64,000 nt of DNA from assembly GCF_037963835.1 (NCBI RefSeq), contig NZ_CP150145.1, positions 3,906,001-3,970,000 on the forward strand, read 5' to 3'. Within the stretch, counting starts at the first letter, position 1, and every line of letters begins with the position of its first letter. The notes beneath the pieces are model-generated. The model had not been told where the DNA came from. It saw only the letters and a list, made by a program, of their open reading frames with translations, and made no database searches. This DNA comes from Paenibacillus sp. FSL H8-0332. GTDB taxonomy: Bacteria > Bacillota > Bacilli > Paenibacillales > Paenibacillaceae. The translations under genes were made by a program, and so were the position numbers. Below, one piece after another: positions 35,948-45,277 of this stretch.

Positions 35948-36715
35948 TTAAGTAATCCAGCCGCCGTTCGGACTGATGACCTGCCCCGTAATATAACCGG
36001 ATTCAGGCAGCGCCAGAAAATAAACAAGCGAGGATATATCCTCAGGGGTAGCCAGTCTCCCAGCAGGAATCTCCTCCTCCAGCATCTTCAGCTCATCAGC
36101 CTGCAGATTAGCCAGCATGGCCGTGTGGACCGCTCCAGGCGCTACAGCGTTCACAGTGACCTTGGAGGGGGCCAGCTCCTTGGCGAGCGCCTTGGTAAAA
36201 GCATTTACGCCGCCCTTGCTGGCCGAATACGCCACTTCACAGGATGCGCCAGAGATCCCCCACACCGAAGACACATTAATAATCCGCCCGTAACGCTGCG
36301 TGACCATATAAGGCATGAAAATCTGGCTGCACATGAAGGTGCCCTTCAAATTCACCGCCATGATATCATCCCACTCCTCCTCGGTCAGATCGGCTAACAT
36401 GCCATAATGGGCTTTTCCGGCATTATTGACCAGGATATCCGGCATCATGCCGCTGCTCTCCAGCCTTTCGGCCATGCGCACAAGCTGACTGCGGTCTTTC
36501 ATGTCCGCCGCCACGGTCATCACCTTCGCCCCCAGCGCCAGACAGCGCCGGGCCACATCATTTGCCGCTTCATGCGAGTTCATATAATGAATCACAATGT
36601 TCATTCCCACCGAAGCAAAACGCTCAGCGATCGCGCCGCCGATTCCCCCGCTGCCCCCGGTAATAAGCACTGTCATTTCACCAATCGGTTTGCTGTCCTC
36701 TCCCGGCAATGTCAT
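35948..36715 (-). CDS. ymfI: short-chain dehydrogenase/reductase YmfI (FabG-like)
   Basis: 255 residues from ATG 36715, overlapping the ymfH stop by one base (TAATG). Rossmann motif TGGSGGIGGAIAERF, NNAG in ILVNNAGKAHYG, catalytic Ser in NVSSVWG and YSASK in VAYSASKGGVNAF; C-terminal GQVISPNGGW. NAD(P)H-dependent; substrate unknown. Coupled to ymfH as in B. subtilis. Confidence 0.92.
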   Translation of the reverse strand: MTLPGEDSKPIGEMTVLITGGSGGIGGAIAERFASVGMNIVIHYMNSHEAANDVARRCLALGAKVMTVAADMKDRSQLVRMAERLESSGMMPDILVNNAGKAHYGMLADLTEEEWDDIMAVNLKGTFMCSQIFMPYMVTQRYGRIINVSSVWGISGASCEVAYSASKGGVNAFTKALAKELAPSKVTVNAVAPGAVHTAMLANLQADELKMLEEEIPAGRLATPEDISSLVYFLALPESGYITGQVISPNGGWIT

Positions 36716-37995
36716 TAAGGACTCACCACCAGCGACACGGCCAGCTGCTCCCAATCGACATGGGCATGGAGCCGGGCATTCACTTCATCCAGAGTGATCG
36801 ATTCATACAGGGGCAGCACTTCAAACAGATCTCCTCCACGGAACTGGTAACGCGTGAACTCATGGGCAATGCTCTCCGGCGAATTCAGCATCCGCAGGAA
36901 GCCGCCGATTTTCTTTTTGCGGGCCCGTTCGAAATCCTTCTCGGCGAAGCCCGTCTCCAGAATACGTCCAACTTCTTCCTTAATCCGTTCAAGCAGCAGC
37001 CCCGGATCTTTGGTATCGCCGCCGATCGCCGAGAATGCATACTCCGTTGAGCTGTTAAATTCATGGCCGAAGCTGTCCGAGATCAATTCCTCGTCATAGA
37101 GCTTCTGATACAAGGCCGTACTGCTGCCAAACAGCAGATCCAGCATCAGCTTCGTGGTCAGATCACGGCGTACCGCCGCTTCACCGCTCAGACCATCCAC
37201 CTTTTCTTTGAATCCGAACATCATCTTGGGAATCGAGACAGCCAGTCTGCTCTCCACATGCTTCGAGGCAACCTGCTCAGGCTCCTCCGCGAAGATGCGG
37301 GTAATTTCGCCCTGCTTCTCATAGCTCTTGCCCTGCTGATTGCTGCGGATCAGTTCAAATACCTGCTCAGGATCAACACCGCCGACAATGAACAACAGCA
37401 TATTGCTGGGATGATAGAAGGAATTGTAGCAGGTGTAGAGCGTTTCTTTGGTAATGGTTGAGATCGATTCAATGGTTCCGGCAATATCAATGTGCACCGG
37501 ATGAGTGGCGTACATCGCCTCAATCAGCCCGAAATATACGCGCCAGTCGGGATTGTCAGCATACATATTAATTTCCTGCCCAATGATTCCCTTTTCCTTC
37601 TCCACGTTCTCATCGGTGAAATACGGACGCTGCACAAAATCAACCAGGGTGCTGAGATTCTGCTCAATGTTCTCCGTGGCCGAGAAAAGGTACACCGTCT
37701 GGTCAAAGCTGGTAAAGGCGTTCGCGGATGCACCATTAGAAGCAAAGGTAGCAAAAATGTCGCCTTCCGGCTCCTCGAACATTTTATGCTCCAGGAAGTG
37801 GGCAATTCCGTCAGGGACCGTAGTCTCTTCGCCGCCCGCAACCTTGAAGTGATTGTCTACCGAACCGTATTTCGTGGCAAAGGTGGCATAGGTTTTGAGA
37901 AAAGCCGGCTTCGGCAGCACGTACACCTGCAGTCCGTTATCCATAACCTCGTGATAAAGTGTTTCTTGAAGCCGTTCGTAATGGAGCTTCTCCAT
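36715..37995 (-). CDS. ymfH: M16 zinc peptidase, active subunit (YmfH)
   Basis: 426 residues. Inverted zinc motif HFLEH in GIAHFLEHKMFE (about 66-77) and the downstream Glu in the ENVEKEKGIIGQEI segment. C-terminal M16 domain follows. GAAGGAGG precedes ATG 37995, 2 bp after the ymfF stop, so the two are co-translated. Probably forms a heterodimer with ymfF like other M16B pairs. Confidence 0.92.
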   Translation of the reverse strand: MEKLHYERLQETLYHEVMDNGLQVYVLPKPAFLKTYATFATKYGSVDNHFKVAGGEETTVPDGIAHFLEHKMFEEPEGDIFATFASNGASANAFTSFDQTVYLFSATENIEQNLSTLVDFVQRPYFTDENVEKEKGIIGQEINMYADNPDWRVYFGLIEAMYATHPVHIDIAGTIESISTITKETLYTCYNSFYHPSNMLLFIVGGVDPEQVFELIRSNQQGKSYEKQGEITRIFAEEPEQVASKHVESRLAVSIPKMMFGFKEKVDGLSGEAAVRRDLTTKLMLDLLFGSSTALYQKLYDEELISDSFGHEFNSSTEYAFSAIGGDTKDPGLLLERIKEEVGRILETGFAEKDFERARKKKIGGFLRMLNSPESIAHEFTRYQFRGGDLFEVLPLYESITLDEVNARLHAHVDWEQLAVSLVVSP

Positions 37996-37997
37996 CC

Positions 37998-39278
37998 CTA
38001 TTCCTCCTTCCCTGTCAGGAAATAAATCGTATCCAGCTCAAAAGTATCCGCCGCTGCCTTCACTTCAGCCGCCCCCATGCTGTCAACCTGGTCCATCAGT
38101 TCCTGGGCAGAACGGTCTTTGCCGGATAGCTGGCGGTTGAAATCAAAGGAGATCATCTCAAACGCTGAATCCTGAATCTCGGACAGCAGGTTGCGGATCA
38201 TCGCCTTCGTCTGGCTAAGCTCCAGGTCAGTGATATTGCCGGCCTTCAGCTCATCCAGCTGCTTGCGGATAATATCAACGGCTTTGCCGTAGTTCTGGGT
38301 CTCGATCCCCGATTGAATCGTCCCGATGCCCTTATGCCCGTCATAACGGGAGGAGGCGTAATACGCCAGGCTCTCCTTCTCACGCACGTTGACGAACAGC
38401 TTCGAATGCGGGTAACCGCCAAGGATACCGTTGTACATCAGCGCGGAAGCATACCGGTCATCCTTGTAGGTAATCGAAGTCCGCAGCCCCATATTCAGCT
38501 TACCTTGATTCACATCCAGCTTCTCCTCTACCGTCCGCACTTCCGTAACCGTTACTGGAGTGAAGTCCGAGGTATAGCCTCCAGCTTCGGAGTGATGGGC
38601 CCGGCCGAAATGAGCGGTCACCAGCTTCTCGACTTCCTCAGGTGTGGTATCGCCCACTACATACAGATCAAGCGTAGCTCCATTCAGCCAGGAGGTATAG
38701 CTCTGGTACAGCGTTTCAGGCGTGATGGCATCCAGATCGGCCCGCTGGCCGAGGGGATGCAGACGGTAAGGCTCGTTGCGGCACATTTCCTCAATGCAGC
38801 GTTCTGCGGCGTAGCGGATTTTGTCATTCACAATGGATTCCAGCTTCTTGCGGATCGTCTCGCGTTCTGTAGCTACATAAGAAGCCCGGAAGCTTCCATT
38901 CTCAAGCAAGGGACGGGTCAACACCTCTCCCAGAAAAGCAAAGGATTCCCCAAGCAGACTCTCCTTGCTCTGCACAAAGGAATCATTGATCGTATCCATC
39001 CGGAACTGGACAATCTGGTAATCCCCGCGTTTGTAAATATCGAAGCCGAAGCCTGCTCCGTACAGCTCCTCCAGACGCTCACGGAATTGGGTAGTCTCCG
39101 GGTAAGAGGCAGTCCCCCGGCGGAGTACAAACGGAACCAGTGCAGTCGAGGTTACTGTGCTTTCTTCAAGCGGAACGCCTGCGTACAGCGATATGGCGAA
39201 CGTCTTGAACGCCTTGGTCGGCAGAACATGTATGCGCATGCCTGCGGCATTTCCATGTTGAAATCCATTATTAGTCAA
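37998..39278 (-). CDS. ymfF: M16 family protein lacking the zinc motif (YmfF)
   Basis: 426 residues from TTG 39278, chosen because AAAGGAG lies 8 nt upstream; the TTG 6 bp earlier is too close. M16 fold throughout, but the HxxEH position reads TALVPFVLRRG, so no metal site. Expected to be the non-catalytic partner of ymfH. First gene of the ymfF-H-I operon. Confidence 0.9.
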   Translation of the reverse strand: MTNNGFQHGNAAGMRIHVLPTKAFKTFAISLYAGVPLEESTVTSTALVPFVLRRGTASYPETTQFRERLEELYGAGFGFDIYKRGDYQIVQFRMDTINDSFVQSKESLLGESFAFLGEVLTRPLLENGSFRASYVATERETIRKKLESIVNDKIRYAAERCIEEMCRNEPYRLHPLGQRADLDAITPETLYQSYTSWLNGATLDLYVVGDTTPEEVEKLVTAHFGRAHHSEAGGYTSDFTPVTVTEVRTVEEKLDVNQGKLNMGLRTSITYKDDRYASALMYNGILGGYPHSKLFVNVREKESLAYYASSRYDGHKGIGTIQSGIETQNYGKAVDIIRKQLDELKAGNITDLELSQTKAMIRNLLSEIQDSAFEMISFDFNRQLSGKDRSAQELMDQVDSMGAAEVKAAADTFELDTIYFLTGKEE

Positions 39279-39364
39279 GTCCAAAACTCCTTTGCGGCGT
39301 GGATAGATGCTCTATAACAAGTTTATGAAGTATTATCCATTCTAAACCATTCCAAAGTAAGGAA

Positions 39365-39391
39365 GCAACCGGAGGACAGCGTACCGGTTGC
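39365..39391 (-). terminator. terminator of sleB
   Basis: GCAACCGG / CCGGTTGC stem with an 11-nt loop, followed by TTCCTTAC on the minus strand. Confidence 0.6.
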
Positions 39392-39426
39392 TCTTACGGA
39401 AGGTTGTATACAGGACAGGTGCAAGC

Positions 39427-40284
39427 TTACATGCAGAAAATATGCTCGCCGATCGTCTTCACCTGCGGACGGGACCAAATCCACTTGGAAGTCGCAGTCT
39501 TGGGGTTGAAGTAATAGATGCAGCCGCCAGAAGGGTCCCAGCCGTTCAGTGCCTGCTGTACTGCCTTGCGTGCCTGTTCATTAGGCTCCAGATAGATCTG
39601 GCCGTCGGCTACGGCAGTGAAGGCTCCAGGCTGAAAAATAACGCCCGATGGCGTATTCGGGAAGCTTGGAGATTTTACACGGTTGAGAATAACTGCAGCT
39701 ACGGCCACCTGTCCTTCAAAGGGTTCCCCGCGTGACTCGCCGTATACCGCATTCGCCATGATCTTCAGGTCATTTTCGGACAGGCCCATCGTATTGCCGG
39801 AGGACAGTTCAGCAGTGTTCGATTTGGCTGCCGCTGCGCCAGAGGGAGCTTTCTTCTGGGCGGTAGTTGCCCCCGGTGCTGTCGGTTTCCAGGCTGTAGT
39901 CGCATTGTATAGCTTAAGCTTCGTCTTGGCCCCGACAACTCCGTCAGATTTCAGGCCGAATTTCCACTGGAACCAGGTGACGGCATTTTTGGTTTTGGTC
40001 CCGAAGTGACTGTCGATCTTCCCGTTAAAAAAACCAAGGTGCTTCAATCTTCCCTGTAGCTCATAGACATCCTGCCCCGAGGAGCCTACCTTAAGCGGAG
40101 TTGTACCGAATGCGGGCAGTGCTTCCTCCCCTACCTCAGCCTCAGAAATTTCTGCTGTAACCCGGTCTGCTGCATATGGCTTGGCATAGATCAAATTAGG
40201 ATCTTTGAAGATTACACCGGCAAACGGCGCAGCTGCAAGGGCAAGGCTAACTGCGGCAATGATCCACTGCTTATGTTTTGTCAT
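39427..40284 (-). CDS. sleB: spore cortex-lytic enzyme SleB-type hydrolase
   Basis: 285 residues from ATG 40284. Signal peptide (about 1-25, KQWIIAAVSLALAAAPFAG), peptidoglycan-binding domain (about 55-120, SGQDVYELQGRLKHLGFFNG), Ala-rich linker, then the Hydrolase_2/SleB transglycosylase domain (about 175-285) with the catalytic Glu in NAVYGESRGEPFEGQVAVAA. Degrades spore cortex during germination. A perfect sigma-G promoter precedes it. ypeB, its usual partner, is not adjacent. Confidence 0.88.
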   Translation of the reverse strand: MTKHKQWIIAAVSLALAAAPFAGVIFKDPNLIYAKPYAADRVTAEISEAEVGEEALPAFGTTPLKVGSSGQDVYELQGRLKHLGFFNGKIDSHFGTKTKNAVTWFQWKFGLKSDGVVGAKTKLKLYNATTAWKPTAPGATTAQKKAPSGAAAAKSNTAELSSGNTMGLSENDLKIMANAVYGESRGEPFEGQVAVAAVILNRVKSPSFPNTPSGVIFQPGAFTAVADGQIYLEPNEQARKAVQQALNGWDPSGGCIYYFNPKTATSKWIWSRPQVKTIGEHIFCM

Positions 40285-40333
40285 GGGATTCGCTCTACCT
40301 TTCTCTTGGAAGTTCTGCATGAATGGCTAAAGT

Positions 40334-40363
40334 TATTATGACGACTGGCAGGACTTCCTATGC
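40334..40363 (-). promoter_or_regulatory. sigma-G promoter of sleB
   Basis: Minus strand GCATA (40359-40363), 18-nt spacer, CATAATA (40334-40340): exact fit to GnATR-N18-CATnnTA, about 50 bp before the ATG. Confidence 0.75.
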
Positions 40364-40393
40364 ATGACCGTAAAGCAGGGAAGCGGAAATTCA

Positions 40394-40423
40394 TTGCAGC
40401 TGAGAACGATTATCAACTATACT
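40394..40423 (+). promoter_or_regulatory. Fur-controlled promoter of the AraC-lipoprotein ORF
   Basis: TTGCAG (40394-40399), 18-nt spacer, TATACT (40418-40423). The spacer holds TGAGAACGATTATCA (40401-40415), matching the Fur 7-1-7 box TGATAAT-N-ATTATCA with two mismatches in the left half and none in the right. Confidence 0.6.
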
Positions 40424-40457
40424 TGGGTTATGAAACAACAGGAGTTGAGAAGAAAAC

Positions 40458-42434
40458 ATGGATTTTAAGGACCATATCGTGCTGTGGAATCATGCTACTG
40501 TAGAAGTTATCGATATCCGCAAGGCCTCATTCACTTCGGGACAACCTCCGTTGAAGTACCGCCTTCCGGCTAGTACATACCTATATATCGTTCGCGGCAA
40601 CGCAAGTATGCTTATAGATGACAGATCCTATGAGATCAGCGGCTCCAGCGTCTTTCATGGGGGCAAAGGCACCACGATCCAATTGCTGAAGACACAGGAA
40701 ATTCTGGATTATTACCTTATTATGTACCGGTCAACGTTAACCCTGCCTGCACGGCGCAATCTGACAGCACTGCTGGATCGCAGCAAGCCTTTTACCGGGA
40801 CCTATCAGTTCACTCCTGCCCACCCCCTGCCGCTGTACGAGCTTCTAGACCAGATGTATGGTGATTGGCAGACACGCCGCGCACTGGAGCATCTGCATGT
40901 CAAAGTCCTGTTCTATCAATGGGTCCATGAGCTGCTTCATCAGATGCAGGGGCAGGAGCTGCACCCGCTTAGAACAGATGTGCTCGACCAGGCTGTACGC
41001 TATATGCATGATTCTTACAGCAGGCCGTTCACCCTGGATACACTTGCCGACACTTTGGGCACCAGCCCGAGGACATTATCGAGGTTATTCCGCATGCGGC
41101 TTCAGAGCAGCCCCGCCCAATATCTGGTTCAGATCCGCATGGACAAGGCGCGTGAGCTGTTGCTGGGCACAGAGGCCACACTGCATGATATTGCTGTTGC
41201 TGTGGGCTACCCGGATGCGTATTCTTTTGGAAAAATGTTCAAGAAGCACTTCGGAAACGCTCCGGTGAGGTACAAAAATTCTGTACAGGCCGCTTTACCG
41301 TGGCGGGATATGCCATCTGCGCTGTCTGCATATGACATTGCCCGTGAAGGCACTCTCCGATATATTGATGATGATAATCATTATCAATATGATCTAAAAG
41401 GAGCGTCATCCATGTTCAGAACGGCCAAGCCATCCCTAATGTTTACCTTGTTGTTATGCTTCACCATAGTGTTAAGTGCCTGTTCCTCAGGAAATGCCGG
41501 TTCCAATGCAGCGGGCAGTGCCAGCCCATCGCCAACCTCTTCGCCTGCTACGACGGCATCCTCTACAACGTCCCCGGACAACACGGCAGCCGAGGCACAG
41601 ACCCGGACGATCTCTACGGTAAAAGGAGATGTCGTGGTGCCTGCCGATCCTCAGCGTGTCGTGGTGCTGTATCTGCTGGGCGATGTGCTGGCTCTAGGCA
41701 TCAAGCCCGTAGGTGTCTCTAGTGTAAATGAAGGTGCTGCCTTCGAGAATGAATTGAAAGATGTACAGAAGTTGGGAAGTTGGTTCGAGGCCAACCCGGA
41801 AGCTGTCTTATCGCTTGATCCCGATCTGATTATCGTTCCTTCTGAGGAAACCTACGCAGCACTGCATGACATCGCACCGACAGTGCTGGTCCCTTATGAG
41901 AAGATGACGACCGATGAGCGGGTAGGTTTCATTGGACATATTTTCGGCAAGGAAGAACAGGCTACCACCCTCTTGAACGACTTCCATGCCAAAGTGAAGG
42001 ACAGTAAGCAGAAGCTGCAGGACGCAGGAATTCTGGGTTCGACGATCTCCATCATGGAGGGCGGTTCAGACCGCAGTATGGTAGTGGTGATGAGCAAACA
42101 GTACGGCCGGGGTTCGCAGGTCATTTATGAATATCTCGGAATGAAGGCGCCTGAGCTCCTTCAGCAAAAAATTGATTCCAAGACCAATATGGGCGGTGAT
42201 ACCGTATCCTTTGAAGTATTGGCTGATTACAGCGGGGATTATATCTTCCGCTCCTCCTATGAAGGGATGGCTGATCTGACTAAAGACCCGCTCTGGAACG
42301 GCATCCCTGCAGTCAAAGAAGGCCGGTTGATGAATATCGACTTCGGGTTATCCTATTACAGCGATATTTACTCCCTGAACGCGCAGCTTGATTTCATTGT
42401 TGAGCATTTGCTTGCAGCACCACGGGTGAAGTAA
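40458..42434 (+). CDS. AraC regulator fused in frame to a siderophore-binding lipoprotein
   Basis: 658 residues, one uninterrupted ORF. Residues 1-180: cupin-like AraC sensor region. About 185-285: AraC HTH pair (LDTLADTLGTSPRTLSRLFRMRL; LHDIAVAVGYPDAYSFGKMFKKHFG). About 286-318: linker encoded by a promoter and Fur box. 319-342: lipoprotein signal/membrane helix ending LSAC. Then a Ser/Thr/Pro linker and a FecB/FhuD-type binding domain (VVVPADPQRVVVLYLLGDVLALGIKPVG). B. subtilis Btr also joins AraC and binding domains but lacks a membrane segment. Either a membrane-spanning siderophore sensor or an AraC gene that lost its stop codon. Controlled by Fur (inference). Confidence 0.75.
   Translation: MDFKDHIVLWNHATVEVIDIRKASFTSGQPPLKYRLPASTYLYIVRGNASMLIDDRSYEISGSSVFHGGKGTTIQLLKTQEILDYYLIMYRSTLTLPARRNLTALLDRSKPFTGTYQFTPAHPLPLYELLDQMYGDWQTRRALEHLHVKVLFYQWVHELLHQMQGQELHPLRTDVLDQAVRYMHDSYSRPFTLDTLADTLGTSPRTLSRLFRMRLQSSPAQYLVQIRMDKARELLLGTEATLHDIAVAVGYPDAYSFGKMFKKHFGNAPVRYKNSVQAALPWRDMPSALSAYDIAREGTLRYIDDDNHYQYDLKGASSMFRTAKPSLMFTLLLCFTIVLSACSSGNAGSNAAGSASPSPTSSPATTASSTTSPDNTAAEAQTRTISTVKGDVVVPADPQRVVVLYLLGDVLALGIKPVGVSSVNEGAAFENELKDVQKLGSWFEANPEAVLSLDPDLIIVPSEETYAALHDIAPTVLVPYEKMTTDERVGFIGHIFGKEEQATTLLNDFHAKVKDSKQKLQDAGILGSTISIMEGGSDRSMVVVMSKQYGRGSQVIYEYLGMKAPELLQQKIDSKTNMGGDTVSFEVLADYSGDYIFRSSYEGMADLTKDPLWNGIPAVKEGRLMNIDFGLSYYSDIYSLNAQLDFIVEHLLAAPRVK
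41338..41366 (+). promoter_or_regulatory. internal sigma-A promoter inside the AraC-lipoprotein ORF
   Basis: TTGCCC (41338-41343), 17-nt spacer, TATATT (41361-41366), transcription start near 41373, followed by a Fur box and a strong ribosome-binding site. It would express the lipoprotein alone. Confidence 0.55.
41372..41386 (+). promoter_or_regulatory. perfect Fur box inside the ORF
   Basis: TGATAATCATTATCA is an exact 7-1-7 Fur operator, at the predicted start site of the internal promoter. Confidence 0.85.
41412..42434 (+). CDS. siderophore ABC transporter substrate-binding lipoprotein (internal start)
   Basis: 340 residues if translated from the internal ATG 41412. AAAAGGAG (41396-41403) stands 8 nt before it, an ideal site. 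The product would begin with a standard lipoprotein signal (MFRTAKPSLMFTLLLCFTIV, lipobox LSAC, Cys24), then a low-complexity linker and a Fe3+-siderophore-binding domain (DPDLIIVPSEETYAALHDIAPTVLV; helix-backbone FecB type). No permease or ATPase gene is adjacent, so it would have to work with a transporter encoded elsewhere. Overlaps the long ORF above in the same frame. Confidence 0.65.
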   Translation: MFRTAKPSLMFTLLLCFTIVLSACSSGNAGSNAAGSASPSPTSSPATTASSTTSPDNTAAEAQTRTISTVKGDVVVPADPQRVVVLYLLGDVLALGIKPVGVSSVNEGAAFENELKDVQKLGSWFEANPEAVLSLDPDLIIVPSEETYAALHDIAPTVLVPYEKMTTDERVGFIGHIFGKEEQATTLLNDFHAKVKDSKQKLQDAGILGSTISIMEGGSDRSMVVVMSKQYGRGSQVIYEYLGMKAPELLQQKIDSKTNMGGDTVSFEVLADYSGDYIFRSSYEGMADLTKDPLWNGIPAVKEGRLMNIDFGLSYYSDIYSLNAQLDFIVEHLLAAPRVK

Positions 42435-42456
42435 TATCGTTAATCCTACTCCAAAT

Positions 42457-42503
42457 AAAAAGCTGTCCCAATCAGCCATTCATGGCTTGCGGGACAGCTT
42501 TTT
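42457..42503. terminator. bidirectional terminator between lipoprotein ORF and spoIIIE
   Basis: AAAAAGCTGTCCC (42457-42469) pairs perfectly with GGGACAGCTTTTT (42491-42503), giving U-runs on both strands between convergent genes. Confidence 0.9.
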
Positions 42504-42507
42504 ACAT

Positions 42508-45189
42508 TTATGAACTGAGTCTGTTCTGCTGATACTGCTCCAGCGACATCAGCACCTCACGCGGCTTGCTGCCCTCGTAAGGGCCGATAACGCCTCTGGC
42601 CTCCATAGAGTCGATCAAGCGTGCGGCACGCGTGTAACCGACGCGCATACGCCGCTGAAGCAGCGATACAGAGGCCTGCTTGGCTTCCAGAACAATCTGG
42701 ACGGCCTGTTCATACAATTCATCCTGCGGCTCCTGATCCTCGCTCAAGGTGTCGTCCACCTCAGGCACAAGCGACTCATCATAATTCGCTTCCCCTTGGC
42801 TGCTGACATACTGCACAATCGTCTCGACTTCCTGATCGCTCATGAAAGCACCTTGGACACGGATCGGCTTGGAAGCCCCCATCGGCAGGAACAGCATGTC
42901 GCCGCGTCCAAGCAGCTTCTCGGCACCCGGCATATCCAGAATGGTCCGGGAATCCACATTCGAGGAGACTCCGAAGGCAATACGCGAAGGAATATTCGCC
43001 TTGATCAGACCGGTGATCACATCCACCGAAGGACGCTGTGTAGCGATAATCAGATGAATCCCTGCCGCACGCGCCATCTGGGCAAGCCGGCAGATCGCAT
43101 CCTCCACATCATTGGCCGCAACCATCATCAGATCCGCAAGCTCGTCCACGATGACCACAATATAGGGCAGCACCGCTGCCGGATTATCCTTCATCAAGTT
43201 GTTATAGCCTTCCATATTGCGTGTGCCTGATTTGGAGAACAGCTCGTACCGCTTCTCCATCTCCACCACGATCTTCTTCAAGGCCAGACTGGCCCGCTTG
43301 GGGTCCGTAACTACCGGAGCCAGCAGATGCGGAATGCCGTTATATACATTCAGCTCGACCATCTTGGGGTCAACCATGAGGAATTTCACTTCATTCGGCT
43401 TAGCCTTGTATAGAATACTGGTAATAATACCATTGATACAGACCGATTTACCGGAGCCGGTAGCTCCCGCTACCAGAAGATGGGGCATCTTGGCGAGATT
43501 GCCGATAATCGTCTGGCCGGAGATATCCCGCCCGAAGGCAATGGTCAGCCGCGAATCCGCCTCCTGAAAAATCTGTGTCTCCATCACTTCACGCATGGTG
43601 ACGACCGAGACCTCCGCGTTCGGCACTTCGATGCCGATGGCCGATTTGCCGGGAATCGGCGCTTCCATCCGGATATCCTTGGCGGCCAGCGCCAGCGCGA
43701 TATCATCAGTAAGATTGACAATCCGGCTGACCTTCACGCCGATATCCGGCTGAATCTCATAACGGGTCACGGCCGGTCCGCGGACCACCTCCAGCACCTT
43801 CGCCCGTACACCGAAGCTCTCCAGTGTGGCCTCCAGCTTGCGTGCCGTCTGCATGTAATCATTCTGATCTCCCGCCTTCGCCCCGTTACTCGGCTTAGCC
43901 AGCAAGCGGAAGGACGGGAGCTTGTACGGCTTAGGAGGCGGAGGCGGCGGTATCATCGGAGCCGCCTCACCATTCTCTGCCGTTCCCAGCAGTCCGTCCA
44001 GCTCCACAGGCAATGCATCTTCAGCGGATTCCCCCGACGAAGCCGGATCTGCTCCCGCTCTCGTCAGCTCCGCAGTACCCGTACCGGTGACAGCACCGCC
44101 ACGTGCCGCCGGTGAGAATTCGCTCCATTCCTCCCGGTCCTCGGCATTCAGCCCTTCAGAGCGGATATGCTCGAAGAAGTCACGGATGATCGGCGTAACA
44201 GGCTCAAGCTCTTCATCCGGGAAATCCTCCTCGCCATACTCCTCCAGAGGAACACCTCCCGCTGCTGTCAGTCCGGAGATTACCGGACCACTTCGCGGAT
44301 CGGTAATGATAATATCCGGCAATGCATCCTCCGGATCATCCATGACTTCCGGCTGGCTCTGGCGGGCAGACCCGCCGAACCAGGCCGTTATTCTGCCCAG
44401 CAGCTTCGACTGTCCGCGTCTTGGCAGGTGCTGATCCGATCCGTCATCCTCTTCAAAGTAGTCATCATCATCCGCAGGCTCAGGCAGCGTGACCCTGCTG
44501 GCTCTGGCCGGTCTGCTGTTCACCACAGGAACAGCAGCGGGACGGTTCGCCGCCCGGAGCTTAATTCCTTCAATCAGCTTAATGGTTCTCACCCGGAGCA
44601 ATGTGAACAGCTCGACATAGGACAGATTGGTAATCAGCATGAAGCTGATGGCCAGCAATACAATCATCAGCAGCTTGGCGCCCAGATTGCCGAACAGCCA
44701 CAGGAGCGCAGCGTATTCAAGCGCGCCGATGTACCCTCCGCTTATGTCCTTGCCCAGCATGTATACACTGCTGTCGCCGGCGCCCGGTGAGAGGGCGCCG
44801 GATAGATCATTATGTATTTGAGACAGTACATTGCCCGGATGCAGCATCCCGAGCGGTCCCAGCTTCTGCTGCATCGCCGAAATGGTACTCATCAGGCACA
44901 TAGACAACAGCAGGAGCAGGCCTCCGGTATAGCGGCTGTTCCAGTTGGATGGCCATTTCCTGTGAATCATTACCATCAGTCCGTAAAAAGTGCCGGCCAG
45001 CGGCAGCACAAAATAGAATCTGCCGAGTAAATACCCCGCCATGCTTGAGAGCGAGCGGCCGACAGCCGCCTCCCCCGATAACGCAATGACGGATATCGTA
45101 ATCAGCAGAATTCCATAGATTTCATATTTTAAAACACTGCCCAGCAGCGCTTTCTTCTTCTTTCTTCTCCGTTTAGCCACGCCAGCCAC
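42508..45189 (-). CDS. spoIIIE: DNA translocase SpoIIIE/FtsK
   Basis: 893 residues from GTG 45189 (another GTG 9 bp on is possible). N-terminal basic tail and four to five membrane helices (to about 190), long acidic/Pro-rich linker (about 200-430), then the FtsK motor: Walker [16 protein letters not shown] and Walker [15 protein letters not shown]-terminal gamma winged helix ([27 protein letters not shown]) recognises chromosome-orienting sequences. Pumps DNA into the forespore and through division septa. The linker is longer than in B. subtilis SpoIIIE. Confidence 0.95.
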   Translation of the reverse strand: MAGVAKRRRKKKKALLGSVLKYEIYGILLITISVIALSGEAAVGRSLSSMAGYLLGRFYFVLPLAGTFYGLMVMIHRKWPSNWNSRYTGGLLLLLSMCLMSTISAMQQKLGPLGMLHPGNVLSQIHNDLSGALSPGAGDSSVYMLGKDISGGYIGALEYAALLWLFGNLGAKLLMIVLLAISFMLITNLSYVELFTLLRVRTIKLIEGIKLRAANRPAAVPVVNSRPARASRVTLPEPADDDDYFEEDDGSDQHLPRRGQSKLLGRITAWFGGSARQSQPEVMDDPEDALPDIIITDPRSGPVISGLTAAGGVPLEEYGEEDFPDEELEPVTPIIRDFFEHIRSEGLNAEDREEWSEFSPAARGGAVTGTGTAELTRAGADPASSGESAEDALPVELDGLLGTAENGEAAPMIPPPPPPKPYKLPSFRLLAKPSNGAKAGDQNDYMQTARKLEATLESFGVRAKVLEVVRGPAVTRYEIQPDIGVKVSRIVNLTDDIALALAAKDIRMEAPIPGKSAIGIEVPNAEVSVVTMREVMETQIFQEADSRLTIAFGRDISGQTIIGNLAKMPHLLVAGATGSGKSVCINGIITSILYKAKPNEVKFLMVDPKMVELNVYNGIPHLLAPVVTDPKRASLALKKIVVEMEKRYELFSKSGTRNMEGYNNLMKDNPAAVLPYIVVIVDELADLMMVAANDVEDAICRLAQMARAAGIHLIIATQRPSVDVITGLIKANIPSRIAFGVSSNVDSRTILDMPGAEKLLGRGDMLFLPMGASKPIRVQGAFMSDQEVETIVQYVSSQGEANYDESLVPEVDDTLSEDQEPQDELYEQAVQIVLEAKQASVSLLQRRMRVGYTRAARLIDSMEARGVIGPYEGSKPREVLMSLEQYQQNRLSS

Positions 45190-45277
45190 CCCCGAGTCAA
45201 CATTATACCATATAATGGCGTGGCGTACCTATGTTCTCTTTTGTCAGAATATGCATCTTTAGGCTGTATGTTCGCAC

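Noticed and set aside
38313-39317. 334-residue plus-strand ORF
   Set aside because: Antisense to ymfF; no start signal.
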